Both the position numbers and the translations under genes were made by a program. From Verrucomicrobiaceae bacterium (GTDB taxonomy: Bacteria > Verrucomicrobiota > Verrucomicrobiia > Verrucomicrobiales > Verrucomicrobiaceae): DNA of 64,000 nucleotides. The notes beneath the pieces are model-generated. The model saw only the letters and a list, made by a program, of their open reading frames with translations, searched no databases and was not told where the DNA came from. Positions 17,998-26,255 of this stretch are shown here, one piece after another. Within the stretch, counting starts at the first letter, position 1; every line of letters starts with the position of its first letter. Location: assembly GCA_027484445.1 (NCBI GenBank), contig JAIXSY010000016.1, positions 1 through 64,000 on the forward strand. Direction: 5' to 3'.

Positions 17998-18722
17998 TCT
18001 CCCTGTTTGGCCATTCGATGGCCCGCCGCTAGATTTCTTTTGAAGCCCTCACGCACTAGCGAGAGGTCGGAGTCCATCGCGATCCAAGTCAGCCCAAGTT
18101 CCTTGAGCTTTTCTGCATCATCGGAGTGGCGCACAAGGATACCGCTGCTCTTGCCGTGGTCCTTGGCGGCCTTGACGACTGACTGTAGGCAGTCTTCATA
18201 GCTCCGCGGTGACTGCCTAGCCTTCAGGTCATAATTCAAATCTGCCGGACCGATGAAAAGCGCGTCAATGCCGGGCACGGCTGCGATGTGATCTGCATGG
18301 TTGACTCCCTCCATCGTCTCGATTTGGGCAAGAAGGATTGGTTTCGGCAGCTCGCCCTCAGGAATTTTCATCCCATAACCATAAGCGCGAACGGTGCGGG
18401 AAACACCGCGATGTCCCTGGGGCGGATAATGAGCTGCCTGCACGCAGCGCAAGGCTTGCTCCACCGTATCCACATGCGGCACCATGATTCCATCAGCACC
18501 CCAGTCGAGCACGCGCCCCATGAGGTCAGGGTGGGGTGCGCTGACGCGCACAATCGCTAGCGTTTGGCTGCCACGCAGAGCGCGGAGTTGGTTGGGCAGA
18601 GAAGCCTCCGATTCGCAACCATGCTCCAGGTCGATCAGAACCCAGTCGTAGCCGACTTCAGCGGCTAGTTCGGTAATTGCGGATGATCCGATGGATAAAA
18701 AAGTGCCGATGAGAGGTTTCAC
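17991..18722 (-). CDS. HpcH/HpaI-type aldolase
   Basis: A class II (metal-dependent) aldolase of the HpcH/HpaI family, which cleaves 2-keto-3-deoxy acids to pyruvate and an aldehyde. Visible are YDWVLIDLEHG, the GADGIMVPHVDT segment, the metal-ligand motif in QIETMEGV and GPADLNYDL. The 243 residues fit the family. It lies 3 bp after the kinase gene in a transporter-kinase-aldolase operon, suggesting breakdown of a sugar-acid-like compound, but the substrate cannot be read from sequence. Confidence 0.88.
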   Translation of the reverse strand: MKPLIGTFLSIGSSAITELAAEVGYDWVLIDLEHGCESEASLPNQLRALRGSQTLAIVRVSAPHPDLMGRVLDWGADGIMVPHVDTVEQALRCVQAAHYPPQGHRGVSRTVRAYGYGMKIPEGELPKPILLAQIETMEGVNHADHIAAVPGIDALFIGPADLNYDLKARQSPRSYEDCLQSVVKAAKDHGKSSGILVRHSDDAEKLKELGLTWIAMDSDLSLVREGFKRNLAAGHRMAKQGDQ

Positions 18723-18725
18723 GAT

Positions 18726-19784
18726 TCAAAGAATATCGAGGCGGCTGCCTTCGCGCAAGCCGTGCAAAGCCAGTGTCAGTTTGGATAAAGTCATTTCACG
18801 CAATGACTGGCCTGATCCACCCGAAGAGATCAGGAAAAAGCCATCGTCGCGGTCAAAGTAACCTGCTCCGATTCGGATCACTGCTTTCACGATCATGTTG
18901 CGCAGCAGGTGCAGCCAAAAGCGTCGAAGTGCCTCGGTAGGTAGTTCATGCACGCTTTCATAACCTGCAAAAGCATGACGAAGAAAAGCCGCATCATGAA
19001 AGCAGGCTAGCAGAGATAAATCATCCATAGCGTCACCACTGATGGCATCATCAAAGTCGATGAAAGCATCAACTTCATGCGAGGAGCCGAGGATATTCCA
19101 CAGTGCGAGATCCTTGTGAACCAAGCAACCGGGAGCTAAGTCGAGCAGCAGCTGGTGGTTTTCGATCTCAGCCAAGATTTCCTCTGTTCCGGATAAGAAG
19201 CCGTGGGATTTCAGAAAGTGTAGATGCTCATCCAGACGCAGGTGAAAGTAGTCTGGGTAAGTTTGGCGATAGCCGTGCAGAGCGTCATCCAGCACTCCAT
19301 AACCGATTAAACGAATGCTCTGCCAAGTGGCCACGGCAGCACCGATTTGATGCGCAATGCGATTTGTGTCGAGTCGGCCTTGCTTGAATGTCTGATTCAA
19401 ATCGGCAGATGGAATGCGCTCCAAAGCTTGCCAAGCAAAAGGCACGTGACTGCGGCTGGCATCACAGCCAAACACACGTGGTGTGCGCACGCCAGTGAGT
19501 CGCACACGATCCAGCAGCATGGACTCAATGGCGAGATGGCCATCTCCCTCAGGACCATTTTCCACACGAATGAAAAGTTGCTGACCCGCTAACTCAGCAT
19601 GCCACGTGAGATGATTGCCCTGGCTCAAGCCTGGACTTAGCACGATCTCGCGTTCATCGAAATGTTTGGCCAAAGCTTGCTTCAATTGCGGCTGAATTTC
19701 TTGATGAGGTCGGCCACGTGACTCCGTGCCATGAAAGGCAGCAGGGCGGTCACACTTCCAATAATAGATGTCGCGGCGACTCAT
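18726..19784 (-). CDS. APH-fold small-molecule kinase
   Basis: A 352-residue protein of the aminoglycoside phosphotransferase / choline kinase superfamily. The catalytic loop VHKDLALWNIL and the Mg-binding FIDFDDAISGDAMDDLS are intact. The ATG at 19784 (MSRRDIYYWK) overlaps the stop of the transporter gene by 4 bp (ATGA) and is preferred over the longer frame. Its place between a BASS transporter and an HpaI-type aldolase argues for phosphorylating a metabolite that enters by that transporter, not for antibiotic resistance. Substrate unknown. Confidence 0.8.
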   Translation of the reverse strand: MSRRDIYYWKCDRPAAFHGTESRGRPHQEIQPQLKQALAKHFDEREIVLSPGLSQGNHLTWHAELAGQQLFIRVENGPEGDGHLAIESMLLDRVRLTGVRTPRVFGCDASRSHVPFAWQALERIPSADLNQTFKQGRLDTNRIAHQIGAAVATWQSIRLIGYGVLDDALHGYRQTYPDYFHLRLDEHLHFLKSHGFLSGTEEILAEIENHQLLLDLAPGCLVHKDLALWNILGSSHEVDAFIDFDDAISGDAMDDLSLLACFHDAAFLRHAFAGYESVHELPTEALRRFWLHLLRNMIVKAVIRIGAGYFDRDDGFFLISSGGSGQSLREMTLSKLTLALHGLREGSRLDIL

Positions 19785-20713
19785 GCGGAGGGCTTCCGTC
19801 GTTTCCAAAAGGCAGCAGCCCATCCACCGATGACATTTTGCAATACACCGCTGAACACGCCAGCCGCTGCGGCAAGAGGCATCGTAGCGAAATGCTCCCG
19901 TGCTAGCGATGCGGCCATACCACCATTCTGCATGCCCACTTCAATGCTCACGGTGCGTGCTATGGACTCAGGAAAGTTCAATGCTTTGGGAAGAAAATAA
20001 CCCACGGCAAAACCGATGACATGCAGCAGTGCCGCCGCTAAGGCTAGCACCCCAAAGTGCTGGGCAATCGAGTCTGCACTCGCCGCCACAATGCCTCCGC
20101 TCACCAAGGTAAAAGCCAAAACCGCGACGGTGGGTCCACAGGCTCCGATCTGATCAGCCACACGCGGCAGTCGCCAACGAATCAGCACACCCAGCACCAC
20201 AGGAGCAACCGTGAGTTGTAGAGCAGAGAGGCAGAGCCCCCAGGCATCCACGGGCACATACTTTCCTGCCAGCGCACGGGTCCACATCGGGGTGAAAAAG
20301 AAGGCCAGTAGCGTCGAAAACATCGTTAGCACAACGGAAAGCGCCACATTCGCTCTGGCCAAGTAGCTGATCATGTTTGAAGCCATCCCGCCTGGGCAAC
20401 TCGCGACCAAGATGATGCCAACGGCGATTCCTGCCTCAAGATTCAGTAGCTTGGTGACTAGCCATCCTGCGAGAGGCATGATCGTGTACTGAGCGACAAA
20501 ACCTAGCACCACACTGCCCGGCATCTTTGCGATAGCTCGGAAATCATCCATGCTCAGCGTAAGACCCATCCCAAGCATGGAAGAGGCTAGTGACCAAAAG
20601 ATCCAAGGTTTATCAAACCACAGCATGGTCTGGGGTTTGCAGAAAGCAATCACTGCGAGGCTAACCAGCCAGATGGGGTAGAGGTTGTTGAACCAATCGA
20701 AGAATCGTTTCAT
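19781..20713 (-). CDS. Bile acid:sodium symporter (BASS) family transporter
   Basis: A 310-residue membrane protein with about nine or ten hydrophobic helices. Typical BASS stretches are GMGLTLSMDDF, AVGIILVASCPGGMASNMIS and the C-terminal VSIEVGMQNGGMAASLA, including the helix-crossing region. Bacterial family members carry bile acids, pyruvate, pantoate and other organic acids with Na+. The ATG at 20713 (MKRFFDWF) starts just before the first helix. It is the first gene of a three-gene operon with the kinase and aldolase, which points to organic-acid or sugar-acid uptake. Confidence 0.87.
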   Translation of the reverse strand: MKRFFDWFNNLYPIWLVSLAVIAFCKPQTMLWFDKPWIFWSLASSMLGMGLTLSMDDFRAIAKMPGSVVLGFVAQYTIMPLAGWLVTKLLNLEAGIAVGIILVASCPGGMASNMISYLARANVALSVVLTMFSTLLAFFFTPMWTRALAGKYVPVDAWGLCLSALQLTVAPVVLGVLIRWRLPRVADQIGACGPTVAVLAFTLVSGGIVAASADSIAQHFGVLALAAALLHVIGFAVGYFLPKALNFPESIARTVSIEVGMQNGGMAASLAREHFATMPLAAAAGVFSGVLQNVIGGWAAAFWKRRKPSA

Positions 20714-20805
20714 GGCTGGTTGGGAATCGAAGAGAAGCAAACGTCCAACCCGGGCGCTTTTCCACTCAGGGGAGTAATAAAGCCGAAGTTATGTTAACCC
20801 GAAGC

Positions 20806-21186
20806 TCACAAGAACACGGGTCGCTTCCAGATGGGCACACGACTTTTGATTTCCTTCAGATACCAGTGACAAAGCTCAAATGCCTCTGCGCTGTGACGAC
20901 TCCGTATTCGAATCAGAATCGAAGGTTCCTCCGCAGCCACAAAGCCAAGCCGGTGCTGAATAAAAGCCGAATGGCCACCCTTTTCTCGCCCTCCTTGTGC
21001 TACCAATTCTGCCAGCATTTTTTCTGCCATCGGAAGATAAGCGCTGTATTCGATGCCGGAGATAAAACGTCCATCTTCTTGTCCGCGAACCGTTCCCAGA
21101 AAGCGAACCTCTGCGCCTTCCCCAGAAGCAAAGCTGGGAGAGTGAGCGACAGGTATGGGTTCGTTTGATAAAAGGAAGCCTTGCAC
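20806..21186 (-). CDS. moaE: Molybdopterin synthase catalytic subunit MoaE
   Basis: MoaE with MoaD inserts two sulfurs into precursor Z to form molybdopterin. Family residues are visible in VRFLGTVRG, GIEYSAYLPMAEKML, SRHSAEAFELCHWYLKEIK and the conserved end SRVPIWKR, including the active-site lysines. The 126 residues make a rather short but complete MoaE. No moaD or other moa gene is next to it, so it stands alone here, 92 bp upstream of the transporter operon on the same strand. Confidence 0.9.
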   Translation of the reverse strand: MQGFLLSNEPIPVAHSPSFASGEGAEVRFLGTVRGQEDGRFISGIEYSAYLPMAEKMLAELVAQGGREKGGHSAFIQHRLGFVAAEEPSILIRIRSRHSAEAFELCHWYLKEIKSRVPIWKRPVFL

Positions 21187-21243
21187 ACCCTATCCAAGCA
21201 CAGGTTTTGCCTAACATCCAAGCTCAGAAAATACTGCTTCTCA

Positions 21244-22059
21244 TCAGCGGATTTTCCAGATCTTCACATCGTCGATCCAGACGGTGTTCGGGATCAAGAA
21301 GCTGAACCAGCGCTTCATCGGGTGTGCAAAGCCCTCTGAGCGGTGTTTGGCGATGAGTTTGCCGTCGAGCGTGAGACGCATCTCATCGCCCACCGTGAGC
21401 AAAATGAGCTCATGCCACTTCGTGTCGGCCTTGAAGGGCACATTGATGCTTTTCGTCTTCAGCAGCGCTTCGAGATCGGAGGGGACTTTTTGCTTCTTCG
21501 CGGCCGCTTCCTCACGGCGACGGCGGATTTCGAGGTTCATCACGCCGGTTTTGTGATCCACCAGCGTCACGCTGCTCTGGCTGAGGATGCCGTAGCACAA
21601 ATGCCCCGCCCAGATGCCCTTCGTCTCGCGATCCACAAAGCCGAGCTGCAAGGACTCGCCCCTGCTCAACCCCGGAAACCGGAACCGCACCACCGCGCCG
21701 CCATCCGTGAAGCCCGCTTCATGATGAATGTGCGCCGCATGTTTCGCCGCCTCTGAGGCGCTCGCCACCTTCAGGATGCCGCCATCCAGGTCCGCCATCT
21801 TCACGTCCGGCACCCGGTCCGCCGTCGCGCTGTTCCAGCCATTGCCGATGGCCTTGGCGAGGTTGCCGTTTTCTTCGCGCTCGAAGGCATCGTGGAAGAT
21901 CAGCGTCGCGTTTTTCTCCAGCCAGGCGGTGGTGTCTTGGGAAAATGACGAATGAAGAGCCGAGCAAAGCGAGACAGCCAGCACCGCGAAGCGTTTGCTG
22001 CTCCGAAGGAGTGAGCGAAGCGAAGCAATGGCGAATGAGGAAAGGAGGAGAAGTCGCAT
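21244..22059 (-). CDS. Secreted protein, probable concanavalin-like/DUF1080-type fold
   Basis: A 271-residue protein with a long signal sequence (MRLLLLSSFAIASLRSLL, then VLAVSLCSALHSSFSQ). The rest (FHDAFEREENGNLAKAIGNG...NGW, GGAVVRFRFPG, DEMRLTLDGKLIAKH, NTVWIDDVKIWK) has the layout of a secreted beta-sandwich sheet protein, as in laminin-G-like or DUF1080 proteins common in Verrucomicrobiota and Planctomycetota. The ATG at 22059 is chosen because the longer frame lacks a signal peptide start. It shares 24 identical bases in its signal-peptide code with the next secreted gene. Function unknown; carbohydrate binding or hydrolysis is a guess. Confidence 0.7.
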   Translation of the reverse strand: MRLLLLSSFAIASLRSLLRSSKRFAVLAVSLCSALHSSFSQDTTAWLEKNATLIFHDAFEREENGNLAKAIGNGWNSATADRVPDVKMADLDGGILKVASASEAAKHAAHIHHEAGFTDGGAVVRFRFPGLSRGESLQLGFVDRETKGIWAGHLCYGILSQSSVTLVDHKTGVMNLEIRRRREEAAAKKQKVPSDLEALLKTKSINVPFKADTKWHELILLTVGDEMRLTLDGKLIAKHRSEGFAHPMKRWFSFLIPNTVWIDDVKIWKIR

Positions 22060-22110
22060 GTGAGGAATGTGATTGGCGCAAGATGAACCTCCTCTACGAA
22101 GAGTCTCTTT

Positions 22111-22172
22111 CGACAGAAGAATGGGGACAAAAGAATCCAAGCATTCATTCTTCTGTCCCCATTCTTCTGTCG
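22111..22172. repeat. Perfect 19-bp inverted repeat with 24-nt loop
   Basis: CGACAGAAGAATGGGGACA (22111-22129) is exactly complementary to 22154-22172. The spacer repeats AAGAAT/ATTCTT, so the hairpin can extend. It sits between two secreted-protein genes on the same strand and could be a terminator, but it has no T-run and looks like a dispersed intergenic repeat. Confidence 0.7.
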
Positions 22173-22217
22173 ATTGCTTCTGGACTCGGCGTGTTGGGCC
22201 GAATCAGGCTGCGCGGA

Positions 22218-23369
22218 CTACTTTTGCTGCCGCAGGTATTCGAGCACATCGGCACGAAACTCCGCCTCAGTGGGTTGCTTTCCAGTGCGCTCCTCGACTT
22301 CGGCGATGTGCTTCCTCGCCCAGTCGAAGTAGCGTTGATGCGTGTGCCAGAGGGGCTGCTTCTCGTTCTTTTCGTTGATGAGCCAGAAGCCGCCGGGTTT
22401 CTCGGGCGTGCCTTCGTTGTCGTAGAGTTCCCAGTAGAGCACGAAGGGACAGCCCCATTCGAGGGCGGCGATCATGGTTTCGATGCTCTTGCGGTTTTGC
22501 ACCTCGGGCGAGTAGCGTCGCGCAGGGAAGCCGTATTCGCCGATGAAAACGCGTTTGCCGGGGATTCCGGGCTTGGGCTTCAGCTTCGATTCGAGGTGGT
22601 TGAGCGTGGCGTGAAGATCGTCGCGGATGCCGCGCTGGAGGCTGTCGTAGCAGGAGTAGCTGACGAAATCGACATCGACCTGTGGGAGGATATCGTTGGC
22701 GAGGCACTGGCCGCCTTTGAGGTAGGGCTCGACGAGGTTTGCCTCGGTGTAGTGCCAGACTTCGACGTTTTGATGCGGCGTGTCGCGCTTCGCGTCGTCG
22801 ATGGCTTGCTGGCGGACCTTGAGCCAGGCGATGAAGTTTTCGCCAAAGTGCTCGGGGAAGGGCTGTTTCGGGTCAAAGTGCGGCCGCAGGTGCCAATCAC
22901 CCTCCCAGTGGCCGAGGTAGAATTTTTTACCGCTGCCGCTGTAAGTGCGCAGCAGATGCGCGGTGAGGTCAAACATCTCGCGATACTCCAAATCGCGCTC
23001 TGCGGGCTTGAAGGTGCCCGCGCTGCCGTGCGTGGTGAAGGGATAAGCCCAGATGAAGAAATGCGTGAATGGCATGTCGAGCACCGCGCGATGCGTCGGG
23101 TCCTTCGCGGCGATCTCCGCGAGCGTTTGCAGCCCCAACTCATTCTTGAGCACATTCGCCTTCACCTTGCCAAACGAGGCCTGCTTCGAGATCGAAAACT
23201 TCATGATCCCCGACCCCAGCTCCGCAATCAGCTTCGCACTCTCCAGCAACGGCTCGTCCTGCGTGAACTGATACCGCCCGCCGATGGCCTGCGTGCCAAG
23301 AATCATGTTCGGCGGCTGCGCCGCCAATGACGAAACCAGAATGGCGAATGAGGAAAGGAGGAGGCGCAT
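22218..23369 (-). CDS. Secreted protein, probable glycoside-hydrolase-like TIM barrel
   Basis: A 383-residue protein with a signal peptide (MRLLLSSFAILVSSLAAQ). The body has features of a clan GH-A-like barrel: KFYLGHWEGDW, EVWHYTEANLVEP (Glu after the fourth strand), VDFVSYSCYDS, KRVFIGEYGFPARR (second Glu) and CPFVLYWELYDNE. These suggest acid/base and nucleophile glutamates, but I cannot name a GH family. The start at 23369 matches the neighbour's signal peptide; an ATG at 23381 is possible and would overlap the upstream gene. Likely secreted for polysaccharide breakdown. Confidence 0.7.
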   Translation of the reverse strand: MRLLLSSFAILVSSLAAQPPNMILGTQAIGGRYQFTQDEPLLESAKLIAELGSGIMKFSISKQASFGKVKANVLKNELGLQTLAEIAAKDPTHRAVLDMPFTHFFIWAYPFTTHGSAGTFKPAERDLEYREMFDLTAHLLRTYSGSGKKFYLGHWEGDWHLRPHFDPKQPFPEHFGENFIAWLKVRQQAIDDAKRDTPHQNVEVWHYTEANLVEPYLKGGQCLANDILPQVDVDFVSYSCYDSLQRGIRDDLHATLNHLESKLKPKPGIPGKRVFIGEYGFPARRYSPEVQNRKSIETMIAALEWGCPFVLYWELYDNEGTPEKPGGFWLINEKNEKQPLWHTHQRYFDWARKHIAEVEERTGKQPTEAEFRADVLEYLRQQK

Positions 23370-23373
23370 GGAA

Positions 23374-24105
23374 CTATTCATGTTCGCCCGATGATAGCCG
23401 ATGTGGAATGGGCGTGATCATCACGTCAAAGGGCAGCGGCAGGCCGGATTCGGTCAGGAGCACGTTGGCAGGATGAATGTCCCAAACATCGAAGCCATCT
23501 TTGCGGACGGACAATGACTCCGCATATCCCAGGCCGCGCCAGGGCAGGATTTCGAAGCCTGATTCAGCGAAGGCATGCTCCAGTTCGGCCAACGTGGCTT
23601 TTTGACCTTCGACATGCGGTTGAGTGGTGATAATGGACCATTCGTGCGGCCCTGGACGCCAGAGGCCGATGAGTTTCACCTCATCGCCAAACAACTCGTT
23701 CTGCCAGAGCATGCGTTCCAGATAGTCGAGCGGGAGCGCGTTGTGGAGCCAAGGCTTTCCATCGGTCCAACTGACGGTGTAGCCAGCCAGATTGGGCTTG
23801 GTGTATTTCCACCAAAGACCGGTCGTGGCATCGTAGCGCACATCATGCTCGCGTCCTCCGTCACGCTCCGGCGGCGGAAAGCCAGCCGGGAGAATCAGGC
23901 CGCGTGTTTCGGCCCAGACGCGGAGGGCTTCCCATTCTTTTTCGGGGCGCTCGAAGTCGTCCGCCCCATCAAATGATCCATCTGAGCGTAGGCACGCTCG
24001 GAGGTGACTCGCGGCATCTCGGAGCGAATCTGACGGAGCTTGGCTGACAGTTGTTGGAAGCTCATTTTCGATGCGGAATGATCCTGCTTCGTGCCCTGCT
24101 GGCAA
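23374..24105 (-). CDS. Hypothetical protein, kinase-like fold suspected
   Basis: A frame of 243 residues. From about residue 52 it reads EKEWEALRVWAETRGLILP, then GGREHDVRYDATTGLWWKYTKP, and near the end DVWDIHPANVLLTESGLPLPFDVMI. The GGREH...K pair and a D-N catalytic-like segment recall the putative polyvalent protein-kinase fold of some phage and planctomycete proteins; this is weak pattern recognition. The first 50 residues look less protein-like, and a different frame there (23895-24065) looks more so, hence the true start may be further in or a frameshift may exist. Confidence 0.5.
   Translation of the reverse strand: MPAGHEAGSFRIENELPTTVSQAPSDSLRDAASHLRACLRSDGSFDGADDFERPEKEWEALRVWAETRGLILPAGFPPPERDGGREHDVRYDATTGLWWKYTKPNLAGYTVSWTDGKPWLHNALPLDYLERMLWQNELFGDEVKLIGLWRPGPHEWSIITTQPHVEGQKATLAELEHAFAESGFEILPWRGLGYAESLSVRKDGFDVWDIHPANVLLTESGLPLPFDVMITPIPHRLSSGEHE
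23895..24065 (-). CDS. Possible small protein overlapping the start of the kinase-like gene
   Basis: A 56-residue frame, MSFQQLSAKLRQIRSEMPRV to GKPSASGPKHAA, with ordinary residue composition and a helical first half. It overlaps the N-terminal part of the kinase-like gene in another frame. One of the two readings is probably wrong, or the small protein is translated first and coupled to the larger one. I do not recognise it. Confidence 0.3.
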   Translation of the reverse strand: MSFQQLSAKLRQIRSEMPRVTSERAYAQMDHLMGRTTSSAPKKNGKPSASGPKHAA

Positions 24106-24179
24106 ACGGTTTCTGGCGGTGAGAGCAGAGGGCGAAAAATGGGTTGGAAAATGGGGCGAAAAATGGCAAGCTCCATGCC

Positions 24180-24446
24180 ATGACAGCGATACTCGATAAG
24201 GCAGGCCGTGTGGTTCTTCCCAAAAAGATCCGGGAGAAACTGCATCTCAAAACAGGTGCGGCGTTCAAGATCGAGATCGTGGGCGACAAGATCGAGCTGG
24301 AGCAGGAACTGCCGAAGGTCCAGATCGTGCGCAATGCCCGTGGCCGTCGTGTGGTGATGGGGTGGGAGGGGTTCGACGCCGCCAAAGCAGTGCAGGAGAT
24401 GCGTGAGGAGCGCATGGAGAATCTCACGCCTGCCAAACGCCGATGA
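24180..24446 (+). CDS. AbrB/MazE-type antitoxin (VapB-like)
   Basis: An 88-residue protein with an N-terminal SpoVT/AbrB swapped-hairpin DNA-binding domain (MTAILDKAGRVVLPKKIREK and onward), then a toxin-binding tail. The ATG at 24180 is chosen because the domain starts there; the longer frame adds 12 unrelated residues. It overlaps the PIN toxin gene by 4 bp (ATGA). It should neutralise the toxin and autoregulate the operon. Confidence 0.88.
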   Translation: MTAILDKAGRVVLPKKIREKLHLKTGAAFKIEIVGDKIELEQELPKVQIVRNARGRRVVMGWEGFDAAKAVQEMREERMENLTPAKRR

Positions 24447-24868
24447 TCTCGTTTATCGATACCTCGGTGCTCGTCGCGGCCATGGTCGGGACGGAGGACT
24501 ACCATCGCGAATGTGACGCACTCATGGACTCTGGCGACCTCGGCATGTATGCCCACGGCCTGGCCGAAACCTTTAGCATCCTCACCAGCGGACGGAGAAA
24601 GCTGCAAATGACAGCGGGTACCGCCTCAGAACTGATTGAGCAGGATTTCTTGCCGCTGCTCAGCGTGACCTCTCTCACGCCGACGGAGATGATGAGGGCG
24701 ATGAAGGATGCTCAAAGCCGTGGTGTGCGCGGCGGAGGCATCTACGATTACCTGCACCTCGTCGCCGCCCGAAAAGCCAAGGCAGTTCGCATCTACACAC
24801 TGAACCTCTCAAACTTCCGGGCGCTCCACCGGCCTGGTGATCCCGAGATCGTGCATCCAGGGATTTGA
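24443..24868 (+). CDS. PIN-domain ribonuclease toxin (VapC-like)
   Basis: A 141-residue PIN nuclease expected to cleave RNA (tRNA or rRNA in characterised VapC). The acidic residues are at FIDTSVLVA (Asp6), HGLAETFSIL (Glu), GGIYDYLHLVAA (Asp) and the final YTLNLSNF, where the usual fourth acidic residue appears as Asn. The partner antitoxin gene is directly upstream with a 4-bp overlap. It converges on the pectate lyase gene with only 5 bp between the stops. Confidence 0.88.
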   Translation: MISFIDTSVLVAAMVGTEDYHRECDALMDSGDLGMYAHGLAETFSILTSGRRKLQMTAGTASELIEQDFLPLLSVTSLTPTEMMRAMKDAQSRGVRGGGIYDYLHLVAARKAKAVRIYTLNLSNFRALHRPGDPEIVHPGI

Positions 24869-24873
24869 TGCGA

Positions 24874-26103
24874 TCACTTCCCCTTCTCCAACCTTTTCCT
24901 CCACCTCGGAAGCTCCTTGCCGAGGAGTTCGGCGGGGCGGGTGCTGAAGAAGTCGTAGGCGACTTTGTTTTTGGCGGCCATTTCTTGGAAGGAGTGATAG
25001 ACGATGCCATCGTCGGCGCCGGCGAAGATGGGCTTGGCGGTTTGCAGATCGTAGAAGCGGGCCCAGAGGACCTCGGTGGAAGCGGGGTCGGCGATGTAGT
25101 CGGTCTTGCCTTGGTCGTTCTTCGTTTTGCGCAGGCCGGTGAGGCGGTGGGCGTCGAACCACTTCAGCGCGGACTCGATGATGGCGACGACTTCGGGCGT
25201 GGTGGGGCCGCTGCGCATGAGGAACTTCACGAGGTTTGCGGATTCGCCGCCGCTAAGTGAGGGCGGCTCTTTGGCGCGGGCTTTGACGGGCTCAAGCGTG
25301 AGCGGATGATGCTGGGCGCACCAAACCGTGCGCTGGCCGTCGATGCGGACCTGCATGGCGGCGATGCAGGCGATGCCTTTGTCGAACGAGGCCTGCGCCC
25401 GCTGCTTCAGCGCGTCATCGGCGAAGGCGAAGTGGTTGTCGCCCTCGGCGAGATCGTGGAGGACCTCCAGGACGTGGATCATGGCATCGTCATTCAGCGT
25501 GATGGCCTCGTGATAGCCGCGCTCGACGGGGTAGTTTTGCGGCCAGCCGCCGTTCGGATACTGCGCGGCGAAAACGTAGTCGAGACCCTTCATGAGCGCG
25601 GCTTTCACATCCTCGCGTTTCGTGGCGGTGAAGACGCCGGCGAGGAACTTGATCTGCTCGGTCGTCGTGCGGTTGTCAAAGGTGCCGCAGTAGTGCCAGG
25701 CATCGCCGGTTTGCGCGGTCCAATGCGTGCCGGGTTGGCGCGGGCCTTTGGTGTAATCGACGGCCTTTGACCAGCCGCCAGTCGGAGTTTGGTAGCTGAT
25801 CACGATCTCGGCGAGCTTTTGGTTTTCCGCGCTGGCAAACCACTCCGCAGGCGTGTCGCTGTCGTGCTCGAACTCGGCGCGATTCCCCGGCGCGGGCTTG
25901 GCTTCGGCTTTGGTGCGCTCCTCATCAAGGATTCGATGCTCCTCGGCAGCAAAGGCCTTCGATTGGGCAATGTAGGCGGTCCACTCGCTACGCTGCGCTT
26001 CCGGCAGTTTCGCGAGCAGCTCGTCGGTGAGCATCGTAAAGGGCTTTTCGGCGGCCAGCGCTGAAAACAGCGGGCAAAGAGCGAAGAGAAGAAGAGTTCG
26101 CAT
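24874..26103 (-). CDS. Secreted pectate lyase, PL10 family
   Basis: Cleaves polygalacturonate by beta-elimination outside the cytoplasm. The signal peptide MRTLLLFALCPLFSALAA is clear. The mature enzyme shows SYQTPTGGWSKAVDY, TFDNRTTTEQIKFLA, YPNGGWPQNYPV, ITLNDDAMIHVLEVL and a C-terminal ADPASTEVLWARFYDLQT, all typical of the PL10 (alpha/alpha)3 barrel. The 409 residues are normal. It fits a polysaccharide-degrading lifestyle, as do the two secreted proteins encoded nearby. Confidence 0.92.
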   Translation of the reverse strand: MRTLLLFALCPLFSALAAEKPFTMLTDELLAKLPEAQRSEWTAYIAQSKAFAAEEHRILDEERTKAEAKPAPGNRAEFEHDSDTPAEWFASAENQKLAEIVISYQTPTGGWSKAVDYTKGPRQPGTHWTAQTGDAWHYCGTFDNRTTTEQIKFLAGVFTATKREDVKAALMKGLDYVFAAQYPNGGWPQNYPVERGYHEAITLNDDAMIHVLEVLHDLAEGDNHFAFADDALKQRAQASFDKGIACIAAMQVRIDGQRTVWCAQHHPLTLEPVKARAKEPPSLSGGESANLVKFLMRSGPTTPEVVAIIESALKWFDAHRLTGLRKTKNDQGKTDYIADPASTEVLWARFYDLQTAKPIFAGADDGIVYHSFQEMAAKNKVAYDFFSTRPAELLGKELPRWRKRLEKGK

Positions 26104-26255
26104 GGTGAAGCAGGATTCGTTTCATCATCTGAAGAACGAGCTGGTGTGGCAAGACAGAGTTTTATTCTCGGGCAGAAGCTGTATGGGAAGGACTTCCTTC
26201 GCAGAAGTTGGGTTGACGAGAACGGATTTCACCGGGTAGTGACCCAAGCTTTGCC

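Noticed and set aside
18726..19784. Aminoglycoside resistance gene
   Set aside because: The APH fold is shared by many metabolic kinases, and the operon with a transporter and aldolase argues for metabolism.
21945..23330. 461-codon open frame on the plus strand
   Set aside because: Antisense to the secreted GH-like gene; composition is that of a shadow frame in GC-rich DNA.
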